Part shown: positions 52,540 through 64,000 of the stretch, one piece after another
How positions within the stretch are numbered: the first letter of the stretch is position 1
Layout of the letters: the number at the start of each line of letters is the position of its first letter
Assembly (NCBI GenBank): GCA_021464245.1
Contig: JADCRB010000110.1
Location: 1,488,001-1,552,000, forward strand
Direction: 5' to 3'
DNA: 64,000 nt
Origin: Carallia brachiata
Lineage: Eukaryota > Streptophyta > Magnoliopsida > Malpighiales > Rhizophoraceae
Notes under the pieces: model-generated
Seen by the model: the letters and a program-made list of their open reading frames with translations, nothing else
The model's database searches: none
What the model was told of the DNA's origin: nothing
Program-made: the position numbers and the translations under genes

Positions 52540-54030
52540 ATAGTTATAAAAATTTAATTATAGTTAAAATAGGAATATATAAATCAATAAAATTTTTATT
52601 TGATTACAATTAAATTTACATAAAATCATAATTCTAATTGTACTAGAGTTTTCATAATTATATAATATTTCAATATTATTATAATTTACAAATTTATGAA
52701 AAGTTACCTCATATTAGAAAGAGAAAGTCTAATATTTTCTCTCAATTTCAATTTTATATACTTACATATAAATAGATGATTGAATATGATATGCTTAAAG
52801 GAAAAAAATTTAATATTGACAAAAAAAAAAAAGCACAAAGCACATACAATCTAAATGGATGCTCTGATATTTAATACGAGGTCATCCTAATATCTATATG
52901 GATGCTATAAATATATCTACACGGAAGCTATAAATATTATTGATATGGATCTTATGGCAGTGCAATTTTCTGTTAAAAAAAATAGCACGAAACACATACA
53001 ATTTAAATAGATGCTATTATGTTTAATATTAGGTCATCCTGATATTTATATAGACGCTATTGATATATCTATACAGATGCTATGAATATTATCGACACAA
53101 ATCCTATGGTAGTGTAATTTTTTATAATAGTTTTTTTTTGTGGCAAGTTTTAAGTATTTAATTGCAAATTTTTTTCACTGTGTTTGTAAACGGATGCTAA
53201 CTTCTGGTGCTATTTTTTTTCATATATGTATACATGTAGAAATTATTAACAAAATAATTTGGATGAGAAATTAATCAAGTTCAAAAGACTACACATATGA
53301 TTACAAATAATAATAATAATTCTGAAGAGAAATTATTACTTGTGATTGAGAAATATAACTGAGAGAAGGCAAAAGATTATTGAGAAACAAAAGAACATGG
53401 AGAAATATGGATTTTGGCCAAACATACTTACGATTTTATATAGTAAAAGAGATAACTGTATATATATTAAAATCCTAATTCTATTTGAATTTTAAGAAAT
53501 CTTACATATTGAAATCCTAATTTTATTCAAATCCTAAGAAAGATTACGAATCGATTTTTATTTTTTAATTTTCTTATATTAAATAATTTTCATTCTAGAA
53601 TAAAAATTTTATAGTTATAAAAATTTAATTAGAGTTAAAGTAATATTATACATAATCAATAAAATCCTTATTTAATTACAATTAATTTATGTTAATTAAT
53701 TTATGAGATTTTAATCATGATTGTAACAGAAATTTGAGAATTATAAAAAATTATAATATTTTTAATTTACAAAAAATTTATAATTATAAAAATTTAATTA
53801 GAATCGAAGTAGTATTATATAAAAATCAATATAATCCTTTTTCGATTATAATTAAATTTATATTAATTAATTTATAAAATATTAATCTTGATTATAACAA
53901 AAAATTTAAAAATTATAAAATATTTTAATATTTTTAATTTATAAATTTATAAAAAATTACCACATAATAGAGAGATAAAGTTTATAATTTTTTTATCAAT
54001 TTTAACTTTATATACTTATATATAAAATTT
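52540..54030. repeat. AT-rich repeat block: three related ~200-bp units around a 152-bp tandem duplication
   Basis: The string agttataaaaatttaatta followed by a spacer and aatcaataaaat recurs at about 52546, 53616 and 53778, each followed by attacaattaa, then atcatgatt or a near version, then atatttttaatttac. Between the first and second copies, 52833-52984 and 52985-53134 form a tandem duplication (gcac.aa.cacatacaat, then atggatgct, then ggtcatcct, then gctataaatat) with about 85% identity by eye. No coding capacity. It could be one decayed element with a nested insertion. Confidence 0.55.
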
Positions 54031-55140
54031 TTTTTTTTGGACATACTGGCATCGCACGATGGCCAAGACAAAGTGCAAAAGCGAGAATTATTGGTTGGTC
54101 CCGGAAAAGGGCGCCTTTTCCGCCCGAAATTCAAGAGCCTGCAATTACTTTACTGCCCTTTGTTAATAATAATGCACAAAAATCCAGGCGCCCCAACACC
54201 GCCGAAAATGATCACAGTGAACCAATATGGTACGGTCTTACGGACATCGGTAAGCAGCTGAAATTAACTTTCTGCCCTTCGCACACTTTGTTTAACGAGA
54301 TATAATTTTGTTATTGACAACCAATTTTTTTTTTTTATAGGCGTTCAATATATGTTGATTAATTATTAAAAAAATAAAAAATAAATTTATTATAAATTTA
54401 TTATTATTAAGTGTTGATGCGTTAAATTTTTATTAATAATTATAAAAAATAAAAATAAAAAATGATTGTCAGTAATAATTTACACGAGTGCTCTTGCACT
54501 TGGTGCAAAATTATAATTAATGTTGCACTAAACTTGGATTTAATTATTGTCTATTGGTTTTGGTTAAAGAAAAATATTGTCTATTTGTTATTTTTTTTTT
54601 TAAATATAGATGCAAATCATTGTCATTGGGTTGGCCGGTGTGTTTGCTCACCATTCCTTTTTTTTTTTGTTAACGATAGTTCGCTAACAATTCGTTTTAT
54701 CAATAATTGACAATACTGTATGGTGGGCCTTGTTTCCATAACAGAGAATTAATATCCTAAATGAATATGATTAAAACGCATGCTAGAGAAGTGGGCAATT
54801 ACAAAGTTCAGTTCAGTTGTTTTAGTGGACACCCAAAGAAAGAAAAGACAAGATGGATTTGAACTTTGAACCTTTTGGTCGACATTGTGGTGGAGGCTGA
54901 GGAAACAGTACACTGAGAGACGGCAGGTCGGCACCTCTTTATTTGGACGAGCAATGCGAAAGGAAAGGCAAAAGAAAAGGATAGATCAGGGCCAATAAGG
55001 ACCAGATGCTCTGTGTTACGACATTGTGGATTCTTTCTTTTTTTTTTTTGGGTACCCAGTCTTTCTTTCTCCTATTTGAGTCGCCCATGTTTTTTTTTTA
55101 TTGGGCGGCCCATGTGGCTGCCAGAATTGTTTTTTTCTTT
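54031..55140. other. Intergenic sequence; no gene seen
   Basis: A short GC-richer patch at 54040-54260 has an open frame without family features. The remainder is A/T-rich with T-runs. Confidence 0.45.
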
Positions 55141-55149
55141 TGTCCTTCG

Positions 55150-55246
55150 AAAGCTGGAGCTTAGTGGTAGAGGAGAAAGAATGGGAGTTGGAAGGTTTGG
55201 GGATCGAACCCTAAACTTGAGGGTTGGATCCTCTAATCATTATAGA
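55150..55246 (+). repeat. Possible tRNA-like / SINE-type fragment
   Basis: The stretch gagcttagtggtagagg resembles a tRNA-type internal promoter A box, and ggggatcgaaccct about 35 bases on resembles, in reversed polarity, a T-arm. There is no cloverleaf, so it is not a tRNA gene. Plant SINE heads look like this, but no poly(A) end or target duplication was found. Confidence 0.25.
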
Positions 55247-56000
55247 TAGGGGTGCAAATGAGCCGAGCTGAACCGAATTTGGTCAGACTCGAGCTCGGCT
55301 CATTAAAAATTTTTTTAAACTCGAGTATGGCTCGAGTTCGATTCGAACTTTAAAAATGATCGTTCGAGCTCGACTCGTTACATTTTACCGAAATTCGGAC
55401 TCGACTTGAGTTCGCCTCGATTTTTGTTTTGTTAGTTTTTTTTATCTGAGCTTTATATGTATATATATACACATTATGCATCATCAATCAATTTATCTAA
55501 TTGTATTTTAATTTTCTCTAATTCAAAAAATTTATATTCTTATGTAAAGAAAAAATAAATATATAATTTTATTTTAATTAAGAAAAAAATCAAATAAAAT
55601 AAGAGAGATAAAAGGAAATAATAGAGGAATAATATATTAAAGTTTGACTTGGGTCTTTCGGGGTAACGAGTTTGGTAGACTTGAGAGGTTGAGAGCATTT
55701 GAAAACAAATAAAAAATCAACCCTAATTTCATTATTATTTATATTAAAAATTAAATGATACAATTAAGTGTTATTAATACATTAAACGAGTTCATAATGA
55801 TACATATTAAACGAGCTCTTAATGATACATTTATCGAGCTGTTCACGAGCCTGTACCGAACTGAACTTACTATTGTTCAGGCTCGACTCGTTTAATAAAC
55901 GAGTTTTAGTTTTAACCTCGAGTATCGCTCATTTAATAAATGAACGAGCCTGAACCCGAGTTAAGTTTTAAACGAATGTATCGACTCGTTTACAGTTCTA
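55247..56000. mobile_element. Non-autonomous DNA element with TAGGGGTGCAAATGAGC-type ends
   Basis: The left end taggggtgcaaatgagccga matches the inverted right end, read on the opposite strand as tagaactgtaaacgagtcga. Both sub-terminal regions are full of gctcgactcgtt / aacgagtcgagc motifs, in opposite orientation at the two ends. Length is about 754 bp with an A/T-rich core and no transposase. I see no certain target duplication. The ends resemble those of 35443-35962 (agaggtgtcaa), suggesting related families. Confidence 0.6.
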
Positions 56001-56081
56001 ATTGCAGCAATATTACAATTATACTTTTTTTAATCAACAGTAAAACCCATCATTGATAAAATAATAAAAAAGAAAGCTCGC

Positions 56082-56806
56082 TTTGAATTGTATTATGGCG
56101 GCAGCCTTTCCCTTCGCAAAATCCGGACTTATATCGGACATCCATGGCCGATCCACCACCAGATCTTGCTCCTTTTGTCGTCTGCCACCACGTCTACCGC
56201 CACCGCCATTGTTTCTGCCACTGGCGGCCTTTTCCTCCACCAGATCCGGGTTCAAATCCACCACAAAATTGCAACCCTTCTATTGTCTGTCACTACCTCT
56301 ACCAACACCTACTGCTACGTCCGCTACCGCCGCCATGTCTACTGCTGCCATCCTCCTTCATTTCTGCCGTAGCTAGTTGCTGGGATGAATTCGGCCATAG
56401 TTTTTTGAGATGGGTGACATATTTTTGTCTATTTGTATCTTATGTTGTATGTAATCTAGTAGTGTGGGAGATTGTTGTTAGGCGTATTTGGTCGATCTCC
56501 GTGACAAGTCTACCGAAATGCGGTAAGTTCTGCTGTATAGAGCTTGTTCAAATTAAACTAAATTTATCTGAAATTTTAATTTTAAATAAGTTTAATTATA
56601 TGTCGTAGATACTTTGTCAGATAGTTTTGTCTTAATAGACTTTATACCCTATTAGTGAATGATCAGTTTAATCATATTAGTGATGAGCCATTGTGACCGT
56701 ATTATATTCCTGCCGTGTGCAGGTCTTTATGATACATTCACGTCAAATTTGTATACGGCTTCATAGTTTATTAATGTATTGATTTCTCACGATTAAGAAA
56801 AAAAAC
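56082..56806 (+). mobile_element. Second GC-rich poly(A)-ended retroposed element (~725 bp)
   Basis: Opens with a GC-rich segment (ccaccgccattg, ccgctaccgccgcc) to about 56370, then an A/T-richer part containing agtctaccgaaatgcggtaa, and ends in ttaatgtattgatttctcac followed by an A-rich tail. This layout parallels the element at 19603-20734, which has gtccgccgaagtgcggaatg and an ending of ttaatgcaatggatctgttt before its poly(A). The flanks share aaaaaagaaa (56066-56075 and 56807-56816) followed by similar ctcgc, a plausible decayed target duplication. No reverse transcriptase is encoded. Confidence 0.6.
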
Positions 56807-56816
56807 AAAAAAGAAA

Positions 56817-59800
56817 TCCTCGCAAAGTCACGTAGCCCTTCAGCCACTGGTTAGGCTACTGTCACATTCCGGCTAACCGCACGTTTTACCCTTTTAAGTA
56901 ACAATATCACTAAGATGGGCAATAATTCCCAATTCCAAAGTACAAGTTGAACAATAATTCAGGTCCTCATCAAATTTTTACACGTAGATAAAGTCATGAG
57001 ATTGAATTTTATTATCTCCATAAACTTTTCATATTAAGCGAGATTTCAGGTGCTAAACACCTTATTCACAATTGAAAACTTCGATAAAGCTTTTCATTTT
57101 GCTTACAACTAAAATCTAATAACTGATTATTTCGAATTAAAATAAATTGTTGAGCAATATCAGTGCATAGAGCTCGGAGGGAGCGGGTAGGCACTCAATG
57201 CCCACATGTGGCTGTGGCCGGCCTCATCCTTTATGGGCATAGAAACACCCGGGCTCCAGTTCAAGCAAATAAGCAATTGCATCTCTATCCCAATGACCAG
57301 ACAGCCCTGAATTGAATTGAGTTTTTTTTTGGTTATCAAAATAGGTAATAGACTAATAGGAGTGGTGCCCTACAAAACTGTCAAAAAAAAAAATTATATG
57401 AGTGTCGTCAGATAGCTCGAACAATAATTCAGCAGTCCCTTCCCCTTGAGCAAACCTCCTGTTATATCCCAGCCAACGTCCATTGGTGGATTGGATTGAA
57501 GATATGCAACATACAAAGCAGAATTATTGCTAAAAAGCACGTGAAAAAGGATATTCCAGACGTAGCTTGCACAGGCAGAATGTGCGGGCAGCACGTGCCA
57601 GTTTATGAGGCGTGACTTTGTTCTGACTTAACTCGTGTTCTCTTTTTTTGTGCCTCAACTCATGCTCTGAATATGTAAAAGTGAATATAACTATTATAAT
57701 TTAATATAAAATTGTGTTGTGATGTTTGAAATTGATTACGTTTATATAATAAATTAATAAAGTAAAATTTTAAAATTTATGTCTGATCAACACAGTTACA
57801 GAATTGGCATTAAACTTTCAAAACTTTAAGTTTCTTAATATATTTAGAACATGATTTAAAAGATTAGCAAAATGTTGTGAAATATAGTATAATCTATTAG
57901 CAAGAATTTGGCTTGCATCTGTATCATATATGAGTGACATGAAAGATATGCTTTTATCAGCATGAACACACATATGGTGCTATTGCCAAAACTTGCTGTT
58001 AAATCTTGTTTTTTCGAAAAATAAGTTTCTAATCGTTACAGCCTTACAATTTCGGGGTCAAATTTTTTTGCAGGAAAATTTGGGATCAAATTGAATCACG
58101 AGGACTTGACACCATCTGGTGTGTATTTTCAACACAAATCTCTCGAACAGCCTAACATTGCTTCAACCAATATTACATGTTGGTACGTAAAAAATATATA
58201 TATATAATCATTTGAAATATTGTCACATTGTACGCTACACGTCGTAGTTTTTCTTATGTACAATATCAACGAAGGTTCAACTCTCCATAACTGCGAAATT
58301 ACCTAACATCTGTCAAAAAAGAGGGCAAAGAAATGAACGACTAATTAGCACATGTCCTCACGTTTATTTGCGTAGAATTCATTTCCTAAAGGAATTAAAA
58401 TGCCCCCATTCTATCAAGACATTAAAGGGGAAACAGTTCTAATTATTTGAGGCTTTCACGTATCAAATTTATATTAAACAAATGGCTAAAACATAGGTTC
58501 AGTCAAAGTATTTGGCAGGTCCCCAAATAGAAAGTCTACATTTATATTCCCCATTAGCTATTATTCGTTCAAGTGGTGGGTTCCTTGTGTATCTTTTTGT
58601 CTCCTTATGTTTATCTCTCAGCCTCCCTTGTTAATCTAGATGGTCACGCAATTTTTGCAATATAAACTTTGAAATTCAATTCTTATCCACTGTAGTGTAC
58701 AAATTGGAGATGGTTTATTATCAAGAGAAAGGAGACTGATGAATAAGAAAATTGGAGACCAAATCCCAAATAAATTAAAAGTTTCAGCTTCTAAATATCT
58801 CACCTAAGGTATGTTCTCACAAAACCTTTCTTTCTATTTTTATTTTTAGGTTGAGTTAAATTGGCAATGAGATACTAACCATGAATGAGGTTTGAAATTG
58901 CGAACAACATATCTCACATAGGCTTCACGCTTGATGGCCATTAGGCGGTTAAGGTAGTTAATTCTACTGGATTTTGACAAAATTTCATCCTAACGGTAGG
59001 TATAAAGGCAGAGTATTGAGATGTTTAATTAGACGAGCGCAGACATGCTAATTTCAATAAACTTTTTCGCAAAGTAAGTTTCCGTACAAATATTACGACT
59101 GCTACAAGGAGACGTTCAACTTTGACATATCAATATACAAATTTTACATGCATTGTACTACTAATTAAATTCACATGGTCATCTACATCGGAACTGATCA
59201 ATTCGTGAAGAGACAAGTGGTTCCCATTCTTGTGTGTTAATATAGGTGATGTCTCCTACACTAAAGGGGATGCATGCAATCATTTTGTATTTGAATTTTC
59301 CAATGTATAGAAAGGAAACATAATCAACACGTGAAGATAAGATCTATCCCCCTTATCATTGTTAAATTTTAATTATATGCTCTAACACTACTATTAAACC
59401 TAGAACTCAACTAGTTCTTATATTACTATCAACTACTTATATGAAATTCGCAAACTTTTATTAATTTGAAAATGACACACAACAATAATTTTAATAAAAT
59501 TTCTCAACTAATATGTTTACCAATCATATAATAAATTAATATTTTCAATTCCTCATATATCAAACACTAATTATATATTCTTAATCTTATACTGAAAACA
59601 TAACAAATAAATATAAATTATAATTAAATATTGACTTCTAATTTAGAACGAATTTAAATTTAATTCAACACAAAAAGTCATTGCTGCACTTTGTTTGAAT
59701 GCTTTTTTTTTTTCAAAAAGCAAATGCTTGTGGTGTGGTTCGTGCCAAGAATCTTCTAATTCACACATTATTTTTTTGGCGTCGTCTAATCAGTGCGACA

Positions 59801-62677
59801 TGCAATGAACGGAATAAAAAAGGCAAAGAAACTTTAGCAAAGCGGTTTCTTTTCAAAGTCAAGATGAATGTCAAGATTGAACGTACCGATCAAGACATTT
59901 AATATAAGAGATATAAGATAATGTTCCTCAATCTAAAGTGGTCCATTCCATGCAAAAGATAATCCATTCTCATGGCATTAAAACTCCAAGACAAACGAGT
60001 ATTCAAAAAATAAATATAAAAAAAGAAAGTTTATTGGGATAGTTTTATCTAGGCCAAAATTGGGTCCTCCTTTTATTCTTTATTTTATTTTTTTTTAGGT
60101 CTTTAAAAATAGGAAGATAAGGGTGGTACCTCACAATCCCGATAGAGAGTATTACTCCTGTTCTCCGGATAACTTTTAGACTACCTGGATGATTATAATA
60201 TAATTCAGTGTTACAAAGGGGATGAGTATGTTTAACCCCACCAAACGTCCTGATAACTTTTGAATTCAAGATTTTTAACTTGATAACGTTCGATACTTAC
60301 CACTAAATCACAATAATTAGCGGTTTATTTTATTTTATTTTTTCTTTTGGTCGACGATATTGGGTCCTTCTGGAGATGACGATGGATAAATCTGAGCCTT
60401 TGGGCCACTCGATAATTTGATCCAAACTCAAAAGCATCGACGGGCTTAGAATGACTAACAAGGCCTAGAAAAGAGGAATGACAATTAATCTTTCTAAATT
60501 AGGTCGAGCTAATAATAATTTTTGCATGCTTTTCGAAGCTATTGATGGCATGGACCAGAGGAGATGGTGCATGCCAAATGCCAAATGTGAGATAACCAAA
60601 ACTTACCGAATACTGCACAAATCACAAATTTAACAAATGCCGGCTTGAATAATAATAATTATTTTTTTCTAAAATGAGCAAGAAGAATTCTAAATTTCTA
60701 AGGAATAATAGTAAATATCTTATATCATAAAATATTTTGATTATTGAGTATATGACTTACCTTTTTTTTATTTAGTTTAATGATATTAAAAAATTAATTA
60801 ATTTTAATAATAATAGTAAGAGTTGAGATATTTAATAAAAATTTTATATATGTCATTACTCACTACTAATAAGAAAACATGAACTTGCCCATTAAATATA
60901 AATATTCTCTTCAGCACGTGCAAAGTATGATATTTATGTCAGAGCAGCTTGTAATGCTGTGATTGATTTTGGTATTAGGAAAGAATTAAAAAAAAAAAGG
61001 TGTTTTAAGTTGTTTAGTCGGTATTGAAAAATAGTTAGAAAATAATGATTGTGCTGTAAAATCAAGTAGGACAAGTAAAAGAAAAAAATAGAAACATAAT
61101 GATCATAATAATCCTAATATATAAGAGTATTTTTATAATTTTAATTTATTTTTATATTATTTGTAAAGATATTATTATTATTATTATATATATATATATA
61201 ATTATTTTCCCATATAATTCAAATATAAAATTTTATTTTTTTAATTATTTTTTCATTACTTTTTTTTACACTAAAATCTCACAATCCCAACACACCATAA
61301 AACATCGTTTGACATCAACATTTTGTCCAGAACAAGAACTATCATCTCTTGGCACAGATTTGGTGTGAGCAAACAATAATCCATGCCACAAGATATTAAT
61401 TTATCTGTCAAACTTCAAATTGCAATATTCAAGATGAATATATAGCACTAACGGATGTAGTAACTTAGTAATAATTTTGGGTATTCCTCCTAACATTCAA
61501 ATTATTACAAGTTTGAATTTTTGTAGCAACACTTTCCCTCAAATTTGAGGATTTTTAACGTGAGTGCAGTGTATAAGTTTAAAACTCATTAATATTATAA
61601 TCAAATTTAAAGAATCTATTTTAGAACTAGTAATATTTCGGAAATCAACAATTTAAAAACCGACCTTAATTTAAGAATCTGATAACTGTCATATTCGTAA
61701 TATAATTTTTTTGTATTTTTTTTTTAAAAAAGGATGAACATGTAGCCATCCCCGTGGTTAGCGACCTGTTCTGTTCAATTATGTTTCTCCTTGCAAGTTG
61801 CAAATGCATTTGCAGTCTTCGATTCTTAACTTGCTTTCCCGTCCATCACGGTTCCTTGGACCAATCCTTTATCAATATTTGTCTTTTTGCTTCTGGTCTC
61901 CTCGCTCTATTGATTTTTCTCTTTTTTCGAAAAAAAAATGTTATGTGGTTGAAATTCAAAGTTTCAAAAACTAGAACCGAAAAGTGTCTTTTCAAGCCTG
62001 GCCTACTTCTTAACTCTTGCAGAATTTGTGCCCGATCGGCTCATCCAATTTCCGATTGAAACTTGAAAATTCAATGCAATCATCCAAAGAACAGAAATTT
62101 CCACATTAATGAACTAAAAGTTGATATTTCAATTTCACCCTTGCAATTATGACAGAAGAAAAACGAAAAACAAAGTCGGACACGGAAAATAGGCAAGAAA
62201 ATACGAGATGAAGTTTTCATTTAGCAGAAAAATGAGCATAAACCAGAAATGTGGCGCATGTATTACATGTTTTTATGCATTTCGTTCGTAACCTTTTTCT
62301 TTTAACTCTTATATTATTATATCTATGCACCGCCTCTTTTTGCACAATATATTCAAAACTATTTTTTCATAAGTAGGATTAGAAGACTAAATTTAAATTT
62401 AAATTTATTTAATAATATATAATAATTTATCTATTTTTCATCACAAATTCAATATTTTAATAATATATAATTTATTACTATTACGAAGTAATTCATCCAA
62501 ATCAAGAAAAAAAATTCTCAATTTGTTTATTGATATCCTCGTGCAACCAAGCCCACATCATGGTTCCTTAATGAATGAAAAAGGCCCAGTTTTAATTTGG
62601 ATTCTATCTTCTCTATGTTTTTAATGTTATGGATTGGATTTGATTCCCAAAATGAAGCACAGAATAATGAAGAATTT
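56817..62677. other. Long intergenic stretch; no gene seen
   Basis: No frame is supported by domain features on either strand. Simple repeats: (att)n/(at)n at 61168-61200. The rest is A/T-rich, diverged sequence. Frames at 57394-57594, 59699-59902, 61099-61368 and 61754-62059 look accidental. Confidence 0.5.
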
Positions 62678-63091
62678 TTAAAAGATATCAAGGATCTGGA
62701 GGATCGTACGGTTGCAAATAGGACAAGACCCTCGATTGATCCACAAGTCCCTGGAACAGACCCTGCAATAGGCGTGTCCGCAGGGAATAAAAGCTGCGCC
62801 TTTACTCCTCTCCATACACACGCAGCACACCCAGTCATTCCCCCTCCCTCCGTCTCTATTCCTATCCCTGTCGCCCACCCCACGATTGGTCTTCCTCCAA
62901 TCCACGCCGTCCGTTTCTGCAATCAATCTCATCAACGTCTTCACTTGCCCACCACCACCCGCATTCATTCCGGGACCCACGTTTGGGTCCCGCAAATTTC
63001 GCTCGGCCGCCAGCGCCATCGCCAGACTGGTCCCGGAAGAAGCCTCCAAGTTGCCACTCCCGTGCCGGAATGCCGACCATCGCCGCCACAT
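62678..63091 (-). CDS. Small RING-HC (C3HC4) protein, probable E3 ubiquitin ligase
   Basis: Single-exon frame of 137 residues on the minus strand. The C-terminal RING reads CCVCMERSKGAAFIPCGHAY, then CRVCSRDLW, then CPICN, giving the C3HC4 zinc ligands, and the protein ends in LQILDIF, the characteristic end of a small plant RING family (…CPLCN.FILEILDIF type). Before it lie SSGTSLAMALAAERNLRDP and LMRLIAETDG, also conserved in that family, and a Gly/Arg/Asp-rich linker. No membrane segment. I start at ATG 63089-63091 (MWRRWSAFRHG) because the same frame has a stop further upstream at about 63136. A second, acidic frame (MVDDEEEEEAPIM) overlaps from 63179; if one base were lost here it could be an N-terminal extension. 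Substrates are unknown. Confidence 0.82.
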   Translation of the reverse strand: MWRRWSAFRHGSGNLEASSGTSLAMALAAERNLRDPNVGPGMNAGGGGQVKTLMRLIAETDGVDWRKTNRGVGDRDRNRDGGRGNDWVCCVCMERSKGAAFIPCGHAYCRVCSRDLWINRGSCPICNRTILQILDIF

Positions 63092-63585
63092 TAGTGGTGA
63101 CTGATGATCGAGCTCGTTCGGCAACTGGGTCTTCTTGTATCATGATGGGCGCCTCTTCTTCTTCTTCATCATCCACCATCCCGCTGGGACTCCATGTGGA
63201 CCCACAGCAACCCAGGCCCTTGAACGACAGCCGCTCCTTTTATTCTTCCAGCTTGCACCGAGTCCATCTGGGCCGTTCATCTCTTCTCGCATGCGTTGCT
63301 CTCTTCTAATTCAAGCACATTTTCGAAGGACTACCTCTTGCAGAAGCCATTTTTACGGTTGTGTTTATTAGTGAAGTGAAGGGCAGTAGCAGTAGTAGAA
63401 GAATCAAAGGATCAGCTAAAAAGGCCAAAACTTTGTCACTCACACATAGTATGTAAGGAAAACGTGTGGGACCTACCGGGCTTCTTTTCATGGGACTCGT
63501 GTTCTTCTATTTCCGTTTTTCATCTTTCTTTAGAGACAATTGGGACGCGCACACACTCTTCCGCGTTCTCCCTCCACCCTGTAGC
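63092..63585 (-). other. Upstream/leader region of the RING gene
   Basis: GC-richer than the surroundings up to about 63310, as expected for transcribed sequence. Contains (ttc)n near 63151-63170. No clear TATA box. Confidence 0.4.
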
Positions 63586-63587
63586 GC

Positions 63588-64000
63588 AAAGTTATTAAAT
63601 CCGGTTCGACCGGGTCAGAAAATTAGGTCAATAAATCATCAGTTTAACTATTGAGTTAATGTCTAAAATAATTTGAAGTTTTTTCCTTTTTTGTTTATAC
63701 CAATAAACTCTTTTTCTTGTTTTTTTTTTTATCTGAAATTCTAATATTCAAAAGTCTATTGAATTCTAACTAATACAGTTTCAATCAAGTGGATACATTA
63801 AAGGGAATAAAGTTCTTCTAACGTCTATTTTCTTCATACACAAGACTCGAACTCGATATCTTATTTAAGGGAAATCAAACTTCTCGTTACTTAAACCAAC
63901 AGACGTTTGTTGTATTTTTTTTCTTTTGAATGTTAAATACATTAAAATCTTTCATTTTCTGTATTTTTTAATCAAAATATAGATCTAATGTTAAAAGAAA
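63588..64000. repeat. Repeat starting gttattaaatccggttcgac, running off the window
   Basis: The start gttattaaatccggttcgac, followed by cgggtcagaaaatt, is close to the left end of the element at 35966 (gttattaaactcggcccagc). The remainder is A/T-rich. Only one end is inside the window. Confidence 0.35.

Noticed and set aside
55150..55246. A tRNA gene
   Set aside because: An A-box-like string is present, but there is no cloverleaf and the B-box-like string has the wrong polarity.
56083..56608. Three overlapping plus-strand frames (94-154 residues)
   Set aside because: All are inside the second GC-rich poly(A)-ended element and have no domain features.

Overview
This window is plant nuclear DNA, almost certainly from a eudicot and perhaps a woody one, though I cannot name the species. 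The evidence is short exons separated by AT-rich introns with GT..AG borders, plant-only gene families, and long AT-rich intergenic stretches full of small inverted-repeat elements. There are six recognisable protein-coding genes: three in the first 29 kb, two at 44-51 kb and one at 63 kb. There is no prokaryotic organisation, no CRISPR array and no organellar insert that I can see.

Layout. (1) 1537-2253, minus strand: an intronless AP2/ERF repressor with a C-terminal EAR motif. (2) 10344-14082, minus: a seven-exon gene for a nuclear CCCH zinc-finger protein of the ZFN type with five C-x8-C-x5-C-x3-H fingers; two exons are each one base short. (3) 18775-21788: a decayed LINE (zinc-binding and RNase H parts, minus strand) split by a GC-rich 1132-bp poly(A)-ended insertion with a perfect 17-bp target duplication, followed by local tandem duplications. 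(4) 23249-28512, plus: a 13-exon COP1 photomorphogenesis E3 ligase gene; every splice site is intact but three exons carry small deletions that break the frame in the WD40 half. (5) 28.5-44 kb: no gene, but several non-autonomous DNA transposons, including a clean nested pair at 41595-43166, and a 46-bp minisatellite at 34.3-34.9 kb. (6) 44305-46929, plus: an intact five-exon plant atypical dual-specificity phosphatase (PFA-DSP). (7) 49163-50877, minus: an intact four-exon ACC oxidase, the last enzyme of ethylene synthesis. (8) 51-62.5 kb: repeats only, including a second GC-rich poly(A)-ended element. (9) 62678-63091, minus: a small intronless RING-HC protein.

How the genes relate. They do not form a pathway cluster. 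ACC oxidase makes ethylene and EAR-type ERFs repress GCC-box promoters in ethylene/stress responses, while COP1 is a light-signalling ubiquitin ligase; their proximity is probably ordinary gene order. COP1 and ZFN together need five small deletions to be called broken, while all 32 internal splice borders (24 in COP1, 12 in ZFN minus none lost) look normal and three neighbouring genes are intact. I therefore favour indel errors in a draft assembly over true pseudogenes, but the sequence alone cannot decide.

No new enzyme-type or defence system is visible. The most novel material is the repeat fraction: two Mutator-type MITEs and an outer nested MITE with clear 9-10 bp target duplications, a Harbinger-type insertion inside one of them, and a family of short GC-rich retroposed elements.
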